DNA of 33,312 bases, from NCBI GenBank assembly GCA_900751035.1, contig CAADSF010000229.1:1-33312 (forward strand). The letters run 5' to 3'. This DNA is from an uncultured Oscillospiraceae bacterium (GTDB taxonomy: Bacteria; Bacillota; Clostridia; Oscillospirales; Oscillospiraceae). Below the pieces are notes generated by a model, which searched no databases, was not told the DNA's origin, and worked only from the letters and a program-made list of their open reading frames with translations. Numbering within the stretch: the first letter of the stretch is position 1; every line of letters begins with the position of its first letter. Shown piece by piece: positions 21,038 through 29,617 of the stretch. Made by a program: the position numbers and the translations under genes.

Positions 21038-22368
21038 CAATAGCCCTCCAAAACTCTGCGCAAGGATATCTGCGTCGTGTAGCCGCCTGAGCCGTCTACC
21101 GTGTGTTTTGCCTGCTTGATCATGTACTTGCCGTTCCACATTCCCCAGCCGCGCAGCATGACGGTGCGGCCTGCGGTCAGCGTGGGATTGCCCGGCAATG
21201 TAAAAGCTGCCGTCAGCTCAAACTTGTTGTGCTCACGCAGCTTTTTCTCAGCCAGTGCCTTGGCTTCGCCCGCGTTGGCGACGGCGGCGGTGATCTCAAG
21301 GCACTGGTTGTTGTCGTCATTGGATTTGTAGTCCTCCACATAGGCCGTGCCTTGCACGACCTCGCCGGAGGGCTTGGTGTAGCTCACGCGGCAGGAGGTA
21401 TATTTCACTTCCGCCTCGCCGGTATTGAGCCGCCACTTGGTATAGCCGGTCGACCCGTAGGCGATGGTGAATACGGCGTCCTTCTTCTCGTAGTCCGCCT
21501 GGTCGAACAGCACAAGGATGTTGTTCGCCACTTTCAGGCTGAGCCCCGCATTGTGGCAGAGCGTCTGCAAAAAGGTGATGTCCGTCTGCGTGATCTGCTC
21601 CACGCGGTCATAGTACGGGTCATTGCCGGATTCATAGATGACCGCCATGCCGGCAGCTCCCGCCATTTCGCCCGCAATGCCGGAGAGGTAATAGCCCTCC
21701 CACGCCTTGCTTTTTTTCATCTGGCGGATGGTGCTGCTGTATGGCAGGCTGGTCGCCTTGATGGCAATGGTGTTCGGCGGGCCGGACGCCTGCACGCTGT
21801 CCAGCTCAAACTGGCCGCAGTTCAGCATCGTGTCCTTGCCGTCGCCGTTCCAGTTGCAGCGGAGGATCGCGGCCTGAATGCTCAGGCCCTTTACCTTGTC
21901 AACCGCTGCTCCGGTGCCGTCGCTGCCGGAGCTGCCGCCGCCCTCGGCCTTGAGGTATTCCGCGGCGACGTAGGCGGTCTTGCCATTGTAGCTGATTTTC
22001 GCCCAGCCACCGGAGATTTCCTGCACGCTGACCGCCGCCCCGTAGGCGAACGCGCCGTACTTGGAATAGCTCGTGCCGGGGCCGGAGCGGATGTTCAGCC
22101 CGCTCTTGGCCGTCACGGTGTAGCCGCTGCCGCCGGAGGCGGAGGACGCGCCCCCGCCCTCGATGGCAGCGTGAACAGAGACGTCCAGCCACTTGCGCAG
22201 CCATGTGCCGTCTCTGTCTTCAATTTTGATTTGCAGATCGTCCGTTTCGTCCTCCTCGTTGTCGGTGTACGACAGCGAGAGCAGATACGGGCGCAGCGAT
22301 TTGGAGATGTCCACACCGGCGAAGTAGACCTCTGCCAGTGCGTGCCGCGCGGTGTCACGGTCACTCAT
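21037..22368 (-). CDS. Baseplate hub protein GpD with inserted SH3b domain, 443 aa
   Basis: Late control D/hub family, the centre of the contractile baseplate. The usual N-terminus (LRPYLLSLSYTDNEEDETDD) and the C-terminal half (SGIAGEMAGAAGMAVIYESG, then TDITFLQTLCHNAGLSLKVA) belong to that family. Residues about 82-142 instead hold a bacterial SH3 (SH3b) domain (YTVTAKSGLNIRSGPGTSYS, then GWAKISYNGKTAYVAAEYLK), bordered by Gly/Ser linkers. SH3b domains bind cell-wall peptides, so the hub may grip peptidoglycan during injection. The start at 22368 overlaps the X stop by four bases. Confidence 0.94.
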   Translation of the reverse strand: MSDRDTARHALAEVYFAGVDISKSLRPYLLSLSYTDNEEDETDDLQIKIEDRDGTWLRKWLDVSVHAAIEGGGASSASGGSGYTVTAKSGLNIRSGPGTSYSKYGAFAYGAAVSVQEISGGWAKISYNGKTAYVAAEYLKAEGGGSSGSDGTGAAVDKVKGLSIQAAILRCNWNGDGKDTMLNCGQFELDSVQASGPPNTIAIKATSLPYSSTIRQMKKSKAWEGYYLSGIAGEMAGAAGMAVIYESGNDPYYDRVEQITQTDITFLQTLCHNAGLSLKVANNILVLFDQADYEKKDAVFTIAYGSTGYTKWRLNTGEAEVKYTSCRVSYTKPSGEVVQGTAYVEDYKSNDDNNQCLEITAAVANAGEAKALAEKKLREHNKFELTAAFTLPGNPTLTAGRTVMLRGWGMWNGKYMIKQAKHTVDGSGGYTTQISLRRVLEGY

Positions 22369-22577
22369 CCGCGCACCTCCCTCCACGGCGGCTGCGTGTC
22401 ATCGTCCGACGTCGTGTCTACGTCGGGGATGGTCAGCACCACGCCGGCGGGAAAGATGTACGTCTCGCGGTATGCCATATTGGCGCTCATAAGCGTGTCG
22501 GTGTAGGCACAGCTGCCGAGCTGGGCATATGCGATGCCGTCCCACATATCGCCCTGTACGGTGGTATAGGTTTTCAT
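22365..22577 (-). CDS. Tail protein GpX, 70 aa
   Basis: P2 GpX family, a LysM-like small protein of the tail tip: MKTYTTVQGDMWDGIAYAQL and an MSANMAYRETYIFPAGVVLT segment with the usual hydrophobic strand before a polar tail. Length fits. ATGA-type overlaps join it to the tape measure upstream and hub downstream, so the three are coupled. Confidence 0.94.
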   Translation of the reverse strand: MKTYTTVQGDMWDGIAYAQLGSCAYTDTLMSANMAYRETYIFPAGVVLTIPDVDTTSDDDTQPPWREVRG

Positions 22578-25500
22578 CGGTACACCCTCCTCCCGTTGTC
22601 CGCGTTCACTTCCTCGATGATCTCGCGCACCCGCTCAGCGAACTCGTCGCCGTAGGCCCGCAGCTGCTCCACGGTTTCAGGCGACGCATTCCCCTCGATC
22701 TGGAACGAGACGTTGATGACTGCGGCGGGCGCGCCGCCGGAGCCGCCCATATCGGCATACACGGCATCGCTCCCGTAGGACGCCAACGCCTGCAAAAGCT
22801 GTGGCGCAAAGGAAACCATCTGCATTTCGGCAGACAGACCGCCGCGCATGGCGGCGGTTTCCTCCGCGGTCATGACCTGCTCGCCGCCGTTGAAGTAAAC
22901 CAGCTCCGGCCCGTGCTCGCCGACGAGGGCGAAGCCGGGCGCGGCGCTCTCCGTGCCGGATGCGTACTGCTGGAGATAGCCGCTCTGTCCGCCCTGTCCG
23001 GGCTTGATGACCTGCGGAGACAGCGCGCTGCGGGCATAGTTGGCGATCCGCGCATATGCCGCCTGCACCTGCGGCAGCATTTCGTTCGCGCCGTCGATAA
23101 AGCCCTGAATCGTGGCGCGGCCCGCTTCCGTGGATTCGGCGCTGAGATCCATCGTGGCAATGTCGTCCGCCAGTGCCTCGCCCAGCTCGTCCATTTCTGC
23201 GGAGAAGTTGGTTTTCAGCTCGGCGATGTTGTCCGCCACGGCGTTCTGCTCCGTCTGCAAAGCCTGCCAGTTCTTCACCATTGCGGCAAGGTCGGCATCG
23301 CTGGCCGCAGCCATACCGGCGACGGCATTCACGCTGTCCGCGCTGCCGTCGGCAAAGCTGGCGATCATGTCGCTCAGGCCCTCGATGTCACCGGTGCGCT
23401 CACGCAGAGAAGCGAGGTTTGTGTTGTACTCCTGCCAGTAGGCAATCTGGCCTTGCAGGTTGCTGTTGATGCTGGATGCAGAGGTTGCAACGACCTTCTC
23501 CGCCTCGTCCCAAAGCTCATACTGCCCGCTGACGCTTTCCAGCGCCGCGTCGTAAACTTCGGTATACGCCTTGGCCAGCTCCTCCATCCGCTCTTTCGTC
23601 TCGCCGATGGCAAGTGTCATGGCTTCGGTGCTGTCGGCAGCGCCGGAGGTCGCTTCGGCGTACTCCGTCAGCTCGTCAAGGTACTGCTGATATTCCGATA
23701 CCGCACTGTCGTAGGTGGCCTGCGCGTCGGCAACGTCCGCCGTGTAGGCATCCAGTGCCTCCTTCGCGGCGTTGTATTCTTTCTGTTCGGCAGAAAGGCC
23801 GATAGAAAACCACGAAAGGCCGGAGGTATCGTATTTCGAAGCATTGTCGGTCAGCTCCTGGAATGCCGCTTCGGCCGCGTTGAAGCGCTCCTGCGCGGAT
23901 GCCTGCTGCTCGGTCGCGTCCTGAAGCTTTTGCTGTGCGGTGTACTGCGCATTCAGGGCGTTTACCATGCCCTCCTGTGCAGCTTCATAGCGCTGGCTCG
24001 CGGCCTGCGCCTTAACCATCGCTTCAATCGCCGCGGTGACATTGGTGACGCCGCCGACCACATCATCATAGTTCAGCGCGAGGTCGGGAACGATCTCGTT
24101 CAGACCCGCGATGATGGCTTTCATTTCCTCCTGCGTAGCAGCCGTTTTATCGGTCTGCGACGCGAGGTCTTGCAGCCTGTGAACGAGGGCGAGCGTATTG
24201 GCCTCGTTGTTGCCGATCTCAAGATAGGCTTCCCGATAGCTGTCAAGCCCCTCGTTGAGACTGTCGATGGTGCCGCGGAACTCGTCCTGGTAGTCGCTGA
24301 GCGTCTGCCGGTTCGCTTCAAAGCTATCGTTCAGGTCGTCGATACGCCACGCGAGATAACGGGCTTCCTCCGAAGTCTCGCCGTAAACCTCGCAGGTTTC
24401 CTCATACTCGGCCCGCAGCTCCTGAAGCTGGAAATACTCCTGCCGGGATGCCTCGGTCATCTCCCGCACCTGTTTGGCTTCGCTGTCCGCAGCGCTCGTC
24501 AGGCCGACGATCACGGCAGTCAGCGCTGCCACACCGGCAACCACGCCCATAATGACATTCACGCCGGGGATAGATGCCGTAAACAGCTTCATCAGCGGGA
24601 TAACGACCTTCGTGATCGCGGCATATGCCGACATTGCACTGACAGCTGCAAGGAGGACGCCAGCGAACGCCGCAACCGCCTTGACCAGCGCGGGGTGCTC
24701 CTGCACAACATTGTTGAACAGGTCAAAACACTTCGTCCCTACCCCGTAGAGCTTTTCCATGGCCGGTGTGAACTGCTCACCGACGCTGATTTTCAGACCG
24801 TCCCACGCGGACTTCATAATGGTGAGCTGACCGTTCATGTTGTCCAGCTTGATTTCGGCCATGCGCTGCGCCGCGCCGGTGCAGTTGTTGATGCTGGCCG
24901 TCAGGGATGCGTAGTCCTCGTCGGTGGCGTTCAGGATTGCCAGCAGACCGTTGTAGCCGCGCTGTCCGGCGAGAGCCATTGCGTTATTCACGCGCTCGGC
25001 TTCGGTCATCTGCTCGAAGTAGACGCGCAGCTCGTCGATGGTATCGCTGAACGACTTCATCGTGCCGTTGGCCTTGATTGCCGTGTAGTCGTACTCGCCG
25101 AACGCCGCGCCGGTCAGCGTGACGCCCTCCAGCAGACCGTTGAAGGTGTTCTTGAGTGCCGTACCGGCAACGCTGCCCTTGACGCCGCTGTTGGCCATTA
25201 GGCCTACAGCTACCGCCACGTCCTCCACGGAGTAGCCCAAAGCGCCGGCAATGGACGCGGCATTGGCGAAGGTTTCACCCATGATGGACACGTTGGTGTT
25301 GGAGTTGGTCGCCGCTGCTGCCAGCACGTCGGCAAAGCGCGCCGTGTCAGCCGCTGTGAGGCCGAATGCGGTGAGGTTATCGGTGACAATATCCGAAACC
25401 ATCGCAAGGTCCTCGCCGCTCGCTGCGGCCAGTTGCAACACGCCGTCCATGCCCGAAAGCATCTCCTGCGCGTCCCAGCCCGCCATCGCCATGTAGCCCA

Positions 25501-26209
25501 TCGCATCAGCGGATTCCTGCGCGGTGAACTTCGTGGTCGCGCCCAGCTCCTTGGCCTTGTCGCTCAGCAGCTGCATTTCCTCTGCGCTGGCGCCGGAGAG
25601 GGCTTCGACGTTGCTCATGCCCTCCTCGAAGTTGCCCGCGATTGTGACGCACTCCATGTAGGCGTCGGCGATCTCGTGCAGCGCCGCCGCGATGCCCGCC
25701 GCACTGATAGCGGATGCAACGGTGTCAAAGGCCATCGCGCCCGCGTTGCCGAAGTCCTCCTCCTGCTCTTTCAGCTCGCCGAGCTGCTCACTGAGCCGCT
25801 TGTTCTCCTCGGTGAGATTATCGGTGTCGATGCCGTTTTCCTTCATCGCAGCGGCCAGCCGCTCAAGCTTCTCGCGCTGCTGGTCGAGGGAGGCGGAGGT
25901 CTTGTCGATCTGCTGCTGCTTGGAAAGCAGCTTGTTTTCCAGCTCTGAGGAGTAACCTCCGGTTTCCTGCATCTCGCGCTGGATGTTGTCATACTGCTGC
26001 TGCAAAAGCTTCAGCTTTTCTTCGGTCTTGCCGATGGACTCCTGCTGCCGCTGGTATGCCTTGATGTCGGATTGCGATTTATTGAGCGCTTCGACCTGCT
26101 TCTGCAGTTCGGCGAGCTCCTTTTGGGCTTTCTGGAACGCACCGGAAAACGAGCCGCCAAGCTGAGAATTGAGCTTGAATAGCATCTCGTATTCTTTTCT
26201 GTTTGCCAC
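22574..26209 (-). CDS. Tape measure protein, 1211 aa
   Basis: Sets tail length and helps channel formation. GTG 26209 follows AAAGGAGGGCTGACT. Residues about 20-150 are a long coiled coil. A TP901/PhageMin-type core follows at about 155-490 (VEALSGASAEEMQLLSDKAK and AMAGWDAQEM). Hydrophobic segments lie at about 508-575 (ALVKAVAAFAGVLLAAVSAM and INVIMG-like VMGVVAGVAALTAVIVGL), then more helical and coiled-coil sequence. A C-terminal region has the common ASGTESAAPGFALVGEHGPE stretch. At 1211 residues it predicts a tail of very roughly 180 nm using about 0.15 nm per residue. Confidence 0.96.
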   Translation of the reverse strand: MANRKEYEMLFKLNSQLGGSFSGAFQKAQKELAELQKQVEALNKSQSDIKAYQRQQESIGKTEEKLKLLQQQYDNIQREMQETGGYSSELENKLLSKQQQIDKTSASLDQQREKLERLAAAMKENGIDTDNLTEENKRLSEQLGELKEQEEDFGNAGAMAFDTVASAISAAGIAAALHEIADAYMECVTIAGNFEEGMSNVEALSGASAEEMQLLSDKAKELGATTKFTAQESADAMGYMAMAGWDAQEMLSGMDGVLQLAAASGEDLAMVSDIVTDNLTAFGLTAADTARFADVLAAAATNSNTNVSIMGETFANAASIAGALGYSVEDVAVAVGLMANSGVKGSVAGTALKNTFNGLLEGVTLTGAAFGEYDYTAIKANGTMKSFSDTIDELRVYFEQMTEAERVNNAMALAGQRGYNGLLAILNATDEDYASLTASINNCTGAAQRMAEIKLDNMNGQLTIMKSAWDGLKISVGEQFTPAMEKLYGVGTKCFDLFNNVVQEHPALVKAVAAFAGVLLAAVSAMSAYAAITKVVIPLMKLFTASIPGVNVIMGVVAGVAALTAVIVGLTSAADSEAKQVREMTEASRQEYFQLQELRAEYEETCEVYGETSEEARYLAWRIDDLNDSFEANRQTLSDYQDEFRGTIDSLNEGLDSYREAYLEIGNNEANTLALVHRLQDLASQTDKTAATQEEMKAIIAGLNEIVPDLALNYDDVVGGVTNVTAAIEAMVKAQAASQRYEAAQEGMVNALNAQYTAQQKLQDATEQQASAQERFNAAEAAFQELTDNASKYDTSGLSWFSIGLSAEQKEYNAAKEALDAYTADVADAQATYDSAVSEYQQYLDELTEYAEATSGAADSTEAMTLAIGETKERMEELAKAYTEVYDAALESVSGQYELWDEAEKVVATSASSINSNLQGQIAYWQEYNTNLASLRERTGDIEGLSDMIASFADGSADSVNAVAGMAAASDADLAAMVKNWQALQTEQNAVADNIAELKTNFSAEMDELGEALADDIATMDLSAESTEAGRATIQGFIDGANEMLPQVQAAYARIANYARSALSPQVIKPGQGGQSGYLQQYASGTESAAPGFALVGEHGPELVYFNGGEQVMTAEETAAMRGGLSAEMQMVSFAPQLLQALASYGSDAVYADMGGSGGAPAAVINVSFQIEGNASPETVEQLRAYGDEFAERVREIIEEVNADNGRRVYR

Positions 26210-26237
26210 AGTCAGCCCTCCTTTGGTCTATTTTCTT

Positions 26238-26272
26238 ACCCATAGCGGTCAAAAAAGCCGACCGCTATGGGT
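26238..26272. other. 13-bp hairpin between the chaperone extension and the tape measure
   Basis: ACCCATAGCGGTC (26238-26250) pairs perfectly with GACCGCTATGGGT (26260-26272) across a 9-nt loop. The stop codon of the frameshifted chaperone product (26265-26267) lies inside one arm. No T run follows on the - strand, so it may affect translation or mRNA stability rather than terminate. Confidence 0.7.
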
Positions 26273-26797
26273 GCGGTTTCGATTTTTCAACGATCCAGTT
26301 GCTGTCCCTGATCCACGCCGACAGTTCACACAGCGGCAGAGACAGCCAGTACGGCACCGGCGTATTGTTCACCTTTGCCAGTAGCAGGCATTGGCGGCGC
26401 AGCCATGTGCCGCCGTCTCCGATTACAGCTCCGATCTGAGCAAAAAACTTCTCGCGCTGCTCCTGATGCGGTTGTAGTCGGAAAGGCGCATCAGCTCGAA
26501 CGCATCCGAGCCGATGGGCTTATCACAGGCACGCGCAGCCATGCGGATCAGGTACTCGCCGGAAAGGGTCGGGACGATGACCGGCTTGCCGAGCGCCTGA
26601 AGCTCACTCTCAATGGCAAGGCCGTCCCTGCCGGTCAGGCTGCCCCAATCAAAGGTCAGCGCGTCATAGGTCACGCCGTCGTAGGTAAACGGCGTGGTGA
26701 AATGATGAACGTAGGTAAAGGCCGCGTTTTCGGCCTCGTTCTCCGCGACGGAGAAAGCATCTGCATCTACGATGTTGTCGGTCTTTTTCGTACTCAT
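26265..26797 (-). CDS. Tail assembly chaperone, -1 frameshift long form (E+E'-like), 177 aa
   Basis: The frame shifts -1 at T TTT TTG on the - strand (26447-26441) within codons AGT-TTT-TTG. Reading then continues without a stop for 58 more codons to TAG at 26267-26265. The added segment begins AQIGAVIGDGG and ends near CELSAWIRDS and KSKPHP, like the E' extension that bridges to the tape measure. P2 is known to use a TTTTTTG-type slip in the same gene. The nearly complete coverage of the 213-nt gap before the tape measure supports it. Confidence 0.85.
26423..26797 (-). CDS. Tail assembly chaperone, short form (GpE-like), 124 aa
   Basis: Helps tape-measure folding before tube polymerisation. 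ATG 26797 follows AAAGGAGATATTCC; an ATG seven codons upstream lacks a site. The product is acidic at its start and holds a domain with TYDALTFDWGSLTGRDGLAI and IVPTLSGEYLIRMAARACDK, as in Mu gp41/P2 E-type chaperones. Near its 3' end the slippery heptamer T TTT TTG lies in the reading frame needed for a -1 shift, giving a longer form. Confidence 0.93.
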   Translation of the reverse strand: MSTKKTDNIVDADAFSVAENEAENAAFTYVHHFTTPFTYDGVTYDALTFDWGSLTGRDGLAIESELQALGKPVIVPTLSGEYLIRMAARACDKPIGSDAFELMRLSDYNRIRSSARSFLLRSEL

Positions 26798-26816
26798 GGA
26801 ATATCTCCTTTCACAC

Positions 26817-26859
26817 AAAAAGCTGCACCCGGCAGGAGGAAAGCCCTCTTGCCGGGTGC
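26817..26859 (-). terminator. Intrinsic terminator between tube and chaperone genes
   Basis: A 15-bp stem (26825-26839 with 26845-26859; GCACCCGGCAGGAGG and CCTCTTGCCGGGTGC, one wobble). On the - strand a run of five T (26817-26821) follows. It should reduce transcription from tube into chaperone and tape measure, which need less product than sheath and tube. Confidence 0.82.
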
Positions 26860-26869
26860 GTTGGTTGAC

Positions 26870-27379
26870 TTACTTGCCGAGCGCCGTTCTGACCTCGGAG
26901 AGCACGTCGACGCCGTTGACGTTACAAATGAAGTTCAGCGGGTCGAGTTCCTGCTTCGTCTCGCCGTCGATGGTGGTTTTCCAGTAGCGCACCGCGTACT
27001 CGCCGGAAACGTCCGCCGCAGACGCAGGAGCCACGCCACCGCCGCTGGTTTTCTTGGGGATAATGCGCATGAAGTGCTTCACGGCGCGCACCTTGATCGC
27101 ACCGGCAACAGGGTCCTCCTCCTGCTGCGCCACGCGCAGGTCGATGTCGTGATAGCGCATCTCTGCCAGACGGAACGCATTGTCGCTCAGCGTCTTAAAG
27201 TTGAGCGCAAGCGTCATCGCGTTCAGATGGCCGAGAATGACATCCTCGATCTCGCCGGAAATGCCCGCGCCGGAATGGGACACCGTAGCAAAGCCGATGT
27301 CCGGCATCGTGGCGCTGGCCGTGCCGATAAATTCCTTGCCGTCCTCATAGACCGCAAAATTGATGACCGCAGAATCCAT
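26870..27379 (-). CDS. Major tail tube protein, 169 aa
   Basis: P2 FII family, which forms the inner tube inside the sheath. Signs are the N-terminal MDSAVINFAVYEDGKEFIGT, the repeated beta-strand pattern, VKHFMRIIPKKTSGGG (about 112-127) and the length. It follows the sheath gene by 13 bases with AGGAGGTGTAATTC before its ATG. A strong terminator lies downstream, consistent with high-level expression of sheath and tube. Confidence 0.94.
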   Translation of the reverse strand: MDSAVINFAVYEDGKEFIGTASATMPDIGFATVSHSGAGISGEIEDVILGHLNAMTLALNFKTLSDNAFRLAEMRYHDIDLRVAQQEEDPVAGAIKVRAVKHFMRIIPKKTSGGGVAPASAADVSGEYAVRYWKTTIDGETKQELDPLNFICNVNGVDVLSEVRTALGK

Positions 27380-27392
27380 GAATTACACCTCC

Positions 27393-28814
27393 TTAGGCGA
27401 ACGCCGCTTCCACATAGTCGGCGTTGTATTCGAGAATAAACGAAATCTCCTGTGCGGGGCTGGGCGGGGTGATGTAGACGTGAATACGCACAATGCCCGC
27501 CATCAGGTCAGCGACGGGATTCTCCGCGTCCACGAACTCGACGCGCGCGCCGAGCAGATACCCGGCGCCGACAAGGCCGTTGAGCCAGATGCCCGCGCTG
27601 TTCATGATCGCGTCAATCAGGCGACGGTTCATCGGCTTGTCCAGCTTCGCCCAGCAGGACTGGATCAGGCTGCTGGATACCCAGTCGAACATACGGCTGA
27701 CGGGGATGAAATAATCCTTGACGTCCGTGTTGGTGGGGTAACACGCGGTATAGTTGCCCCATGCCACCCAGCCGGAGGACAGGAAGTTCAGCGCCGTCAC
27801 CACGCCGACGTTGTTCAGCGCGTCTGCCTGCGCCTTGGTCTGCGTGACGGGCGTGCCGTTCTCCAGGCACAGGCCGTCGATCTTGAGCGCCTTGTTGGAC
27901 GGACTCTCATAGGGGCAGCCGTCATTGCCGGCGTCAACGCTGGCCATCAGACCGGCCAGCTGCGTGGAAAGGTGGAACTTGCGCTTATCCAGCGAGCACA
28001 TCGGCCAGCACAGGATTTCGGTCAGATCCACAAGGTTCTTGCTCTGCTTCCACGCCGACACCGCATTGTAGGCGGTGCAGCCGGACGCGGAGCTGTCGAT
28101 GTCCACCAGCGCCTTGGCGGGGAAGATGCCGTTGATGGCCGTGGCCTTGGTCGCCATCACCGCCGCAACGGAGCTGACCTGCGAGAAGCCGGGCGCGCAG
28201 ATGAGGTCGGGGATGACGCCGGCCGTGGACATACAAAGCTCGATCGTATCCATGTTGGACGCGACGAGCGCCGCCGTCACGGAATCGGGCTTGACGGTGG
28301 AGTAGGCAATGTTCAGGCTTTCCTCCGTGGCGTGCTCGCTGCGCGCGTCCAGCTCGACATAGATATGCTCGTCGGCCAGATAGACCGTGTAATCCTCGTC
28401 CAGCGTGTACGCTGCGCCCTCGCCGCCGTCCGCCTTGACCACCACGGTGGACGGGATCGCCGTCACCGGCAGCTCCACGCGGCGGTTGACCACCGTGAGA
28501 TCGTCCGCTGCTACGGCTTCCTTCATGGTTTCGGGATTCAGCAGGTTGCAGAAGATCACCGGCTGGCAGCCGTAGAGCTTGAAGTGGGAGTAGGCAAACT
28601 CGCAAAGGGTGAACTTCCCCCAGTCGTCAGAGTAGCCGAACTTGGATTCGTACTCGTCCCAGCTCGTGCAGAGGACGGGGATGCCGACCGTGGCCGGATT
28701 CTCCGCCGTATGGACCGGCGCAGAGCCGATGACGAACGGGATGCCGACCTTTGCGACGATCGGCGTAGAAACGCTCGTGGCTCTCTTGGTCACATTTACG
28801 CCATGATTAGGCAT
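27393..28814 (-). CDS. Contractile tail sheath protein, 473 aa
   Basis: Sheath family of contractile tails (P2 FI type). The N-terminus (MPNHGVNVTKRATSVSTPIV) and the VGIPFVIGSAPVHTA stretch start the family. A conserved C-terminal part near GWVAWGNYTACYPTNTDVKD and FIPVSRMFDWVSSSLIQSCW carries the interlocking handshake arm. It indicates a myovirus-type tail. AAAGGAGGGTATCAACC precedes the ATG. Confidence 0.97.
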   Translation of the reverse strand: MPNHGVNVTKRATSVSTPIVAKVGIPFVIGSAPVHTAENPATVGIPVLCTSWDEYESKFGYSDDWGKFTLCEFAYSHFKLYGCQPVIFCNLLNPETMKEAVAADDLTVVNRRVELPVTAIPSTVVVKADGGEGAAYTLDEDYTVYLADEHIYVELDARSEHATEESLNIAYSTVKPDSVTAALVASNMDTIELCMSTAGVIPDLICAPGFSQVSSVAAVMATKATAINGIFPAKALVDIDSSASGCTAYNAVSAWKQSKNLVDLTEILCWPMCSLDKRKFHLSTQLAGLMASVDAGNDGCPYESPSNKALKIDGLCLENGTPVTQTKAQADALNNVGVVTALNFLSSGWVAWGNYTACYPTNTDVKDYFIPVSRMFDWVSSSLIQSCWAKLDKPMNRRLIDAIMNSAGIWLNGLVGAGYLLGARVEFVDAENPVADLMAGIVRIHVYITPPSPAQEISFILEYNADYVEAAFA

Positions 28815-28829
28815 GGTTGATACCCTCCT

Positions 28830-29132
28830 TTATTCTCCGGCCAGCTCGCGGGTCAGCCTGCGCGCCTGCTCGTATAAGCCGTTGCCGGGTGTTTTGATTT
28901 GAATTCGCGCTTCACTCAGCTGCTCGCCGTCCACAATCAAGCTGCGGATGCGCGGCCAGCGCTCCACATAGGGCGCAAGCTGCTTGCAGGCGTCGTCGCG
29001 TGAGCCATGAAAAATGGCGCCGTATTGCACGACGCCACGGATAGAGGGGCCGAGGTACACGCAGTACCGCACCGGCTCCTGAACGGTTTTCTTCTTTCGT
29101 GCCGACCGTCCCGCGGCTCGTCTTACAGCCAT
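28830..29132 (-). CDS. Small conserved protein before the sheath gene, 100 aa
   Basis: ATG 29132 follows AGAGAGGTACGCCA; the frame extends 12 codons upstream without a site and overlaps the previous gene by ten bases. The N-terminus is very basic (MAVRRAAGRSARKKK). Then comes a conserved-looking core (YCVYLGPSIRGVVQYGAIFH) and an IKTPGNGLYEQARRL end, a combination seen in small proteins next to the sheath in clostridial phages. Role unknown; connector or sheath-initiation function is possible. Confidence 0.75.
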   Translation of the reverse strand: MAVRRAAGRSARKKKTVQEPVRYCVYLGPSIRGVVQYGAIFHGSRDDACKQLAPYVERWPRIRSLIVDGEQLSEARIQIKTPGNGLYEQARRLTRELAGE

Positions 29133-29614
29133 TGGCGTACCTCTCTTTCCACAGCCGGAAGTTTCCACATACTCACCATTTCGCCCATGTAGTAGGGCGC
29201 GGAATCGTTGGGATAAATCAGCCCTTCCAGTCCTGTTTCAAGGTCAAGCTCATACCGGTCGGCAAGGACGCATTTGCGCAGCAGGTCGATGCGCAGCCGC
29301 TCCATAAGATTGAGCAGCGCAAGTGCGCCCTCCTCCTCGTTGCTGCTGTATACGCAGAAGATGGAGCGCACCTGCGCTGTCGATTTGGGCCGCTGGCCCT
29401 TTTCCTGCTGGTCCTTGGCGGTAATGAGCTGGTGGATGATGTAGGGGGCTTTCTTCTCGGCGGCCCGGCTGTCCGGCAGGCGCATCAGATGCACCCGCGC
29501 AGCCCGAAGCTCCGGCTCGCCGTCGCCCTTCTGGACAGAGGTCGGCATCAGAATTTCGCCGGTGGATTCCAGCGTGAACGCTTTCAGTACGTTCAAAAGG
29601 TCAACTCGGTCCAT
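29123..29614 (-). CDS. Probable tail terminator protein (GpU-of-lambda role), 163 aa
   Basis: No exact family is recognised by eye. Position decides the call: it lies after a GpZ-like protein and before the sheath, where contractile and lambda-like phages encode the tail terminator or neck protein. The sequence mixes helices and strands (AQVRSIFCVYSSNEEEGALA, LLNLMERLRIDLL), a length and layout fitting terminators. It ends in ERE-VRQWL-like helix. Confidence 0.72.
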   Translation of the reverse strand: MDRVDLLNVLKAFTLESTGEILMPTSVQKGDGEPELRAARVHLMRLPDSRAAEKKAPYIIHQLITAKDQQEKGQRPKSTAQVRSIFCVYSSNEEEGALALLNLMERLRIDLLRKCVLADRYELDLETGLEGLIYPNDSAPYYMGEMVSMWKLPAVEREVRQWL

Positions 29615-29617
29615 CTG

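Noticed and set aside
22529..25201. 890-codon open frame on the + strand
   Set aside because: Antisense to the tape measure gene; His/Arg/Val-rich shadow composition.
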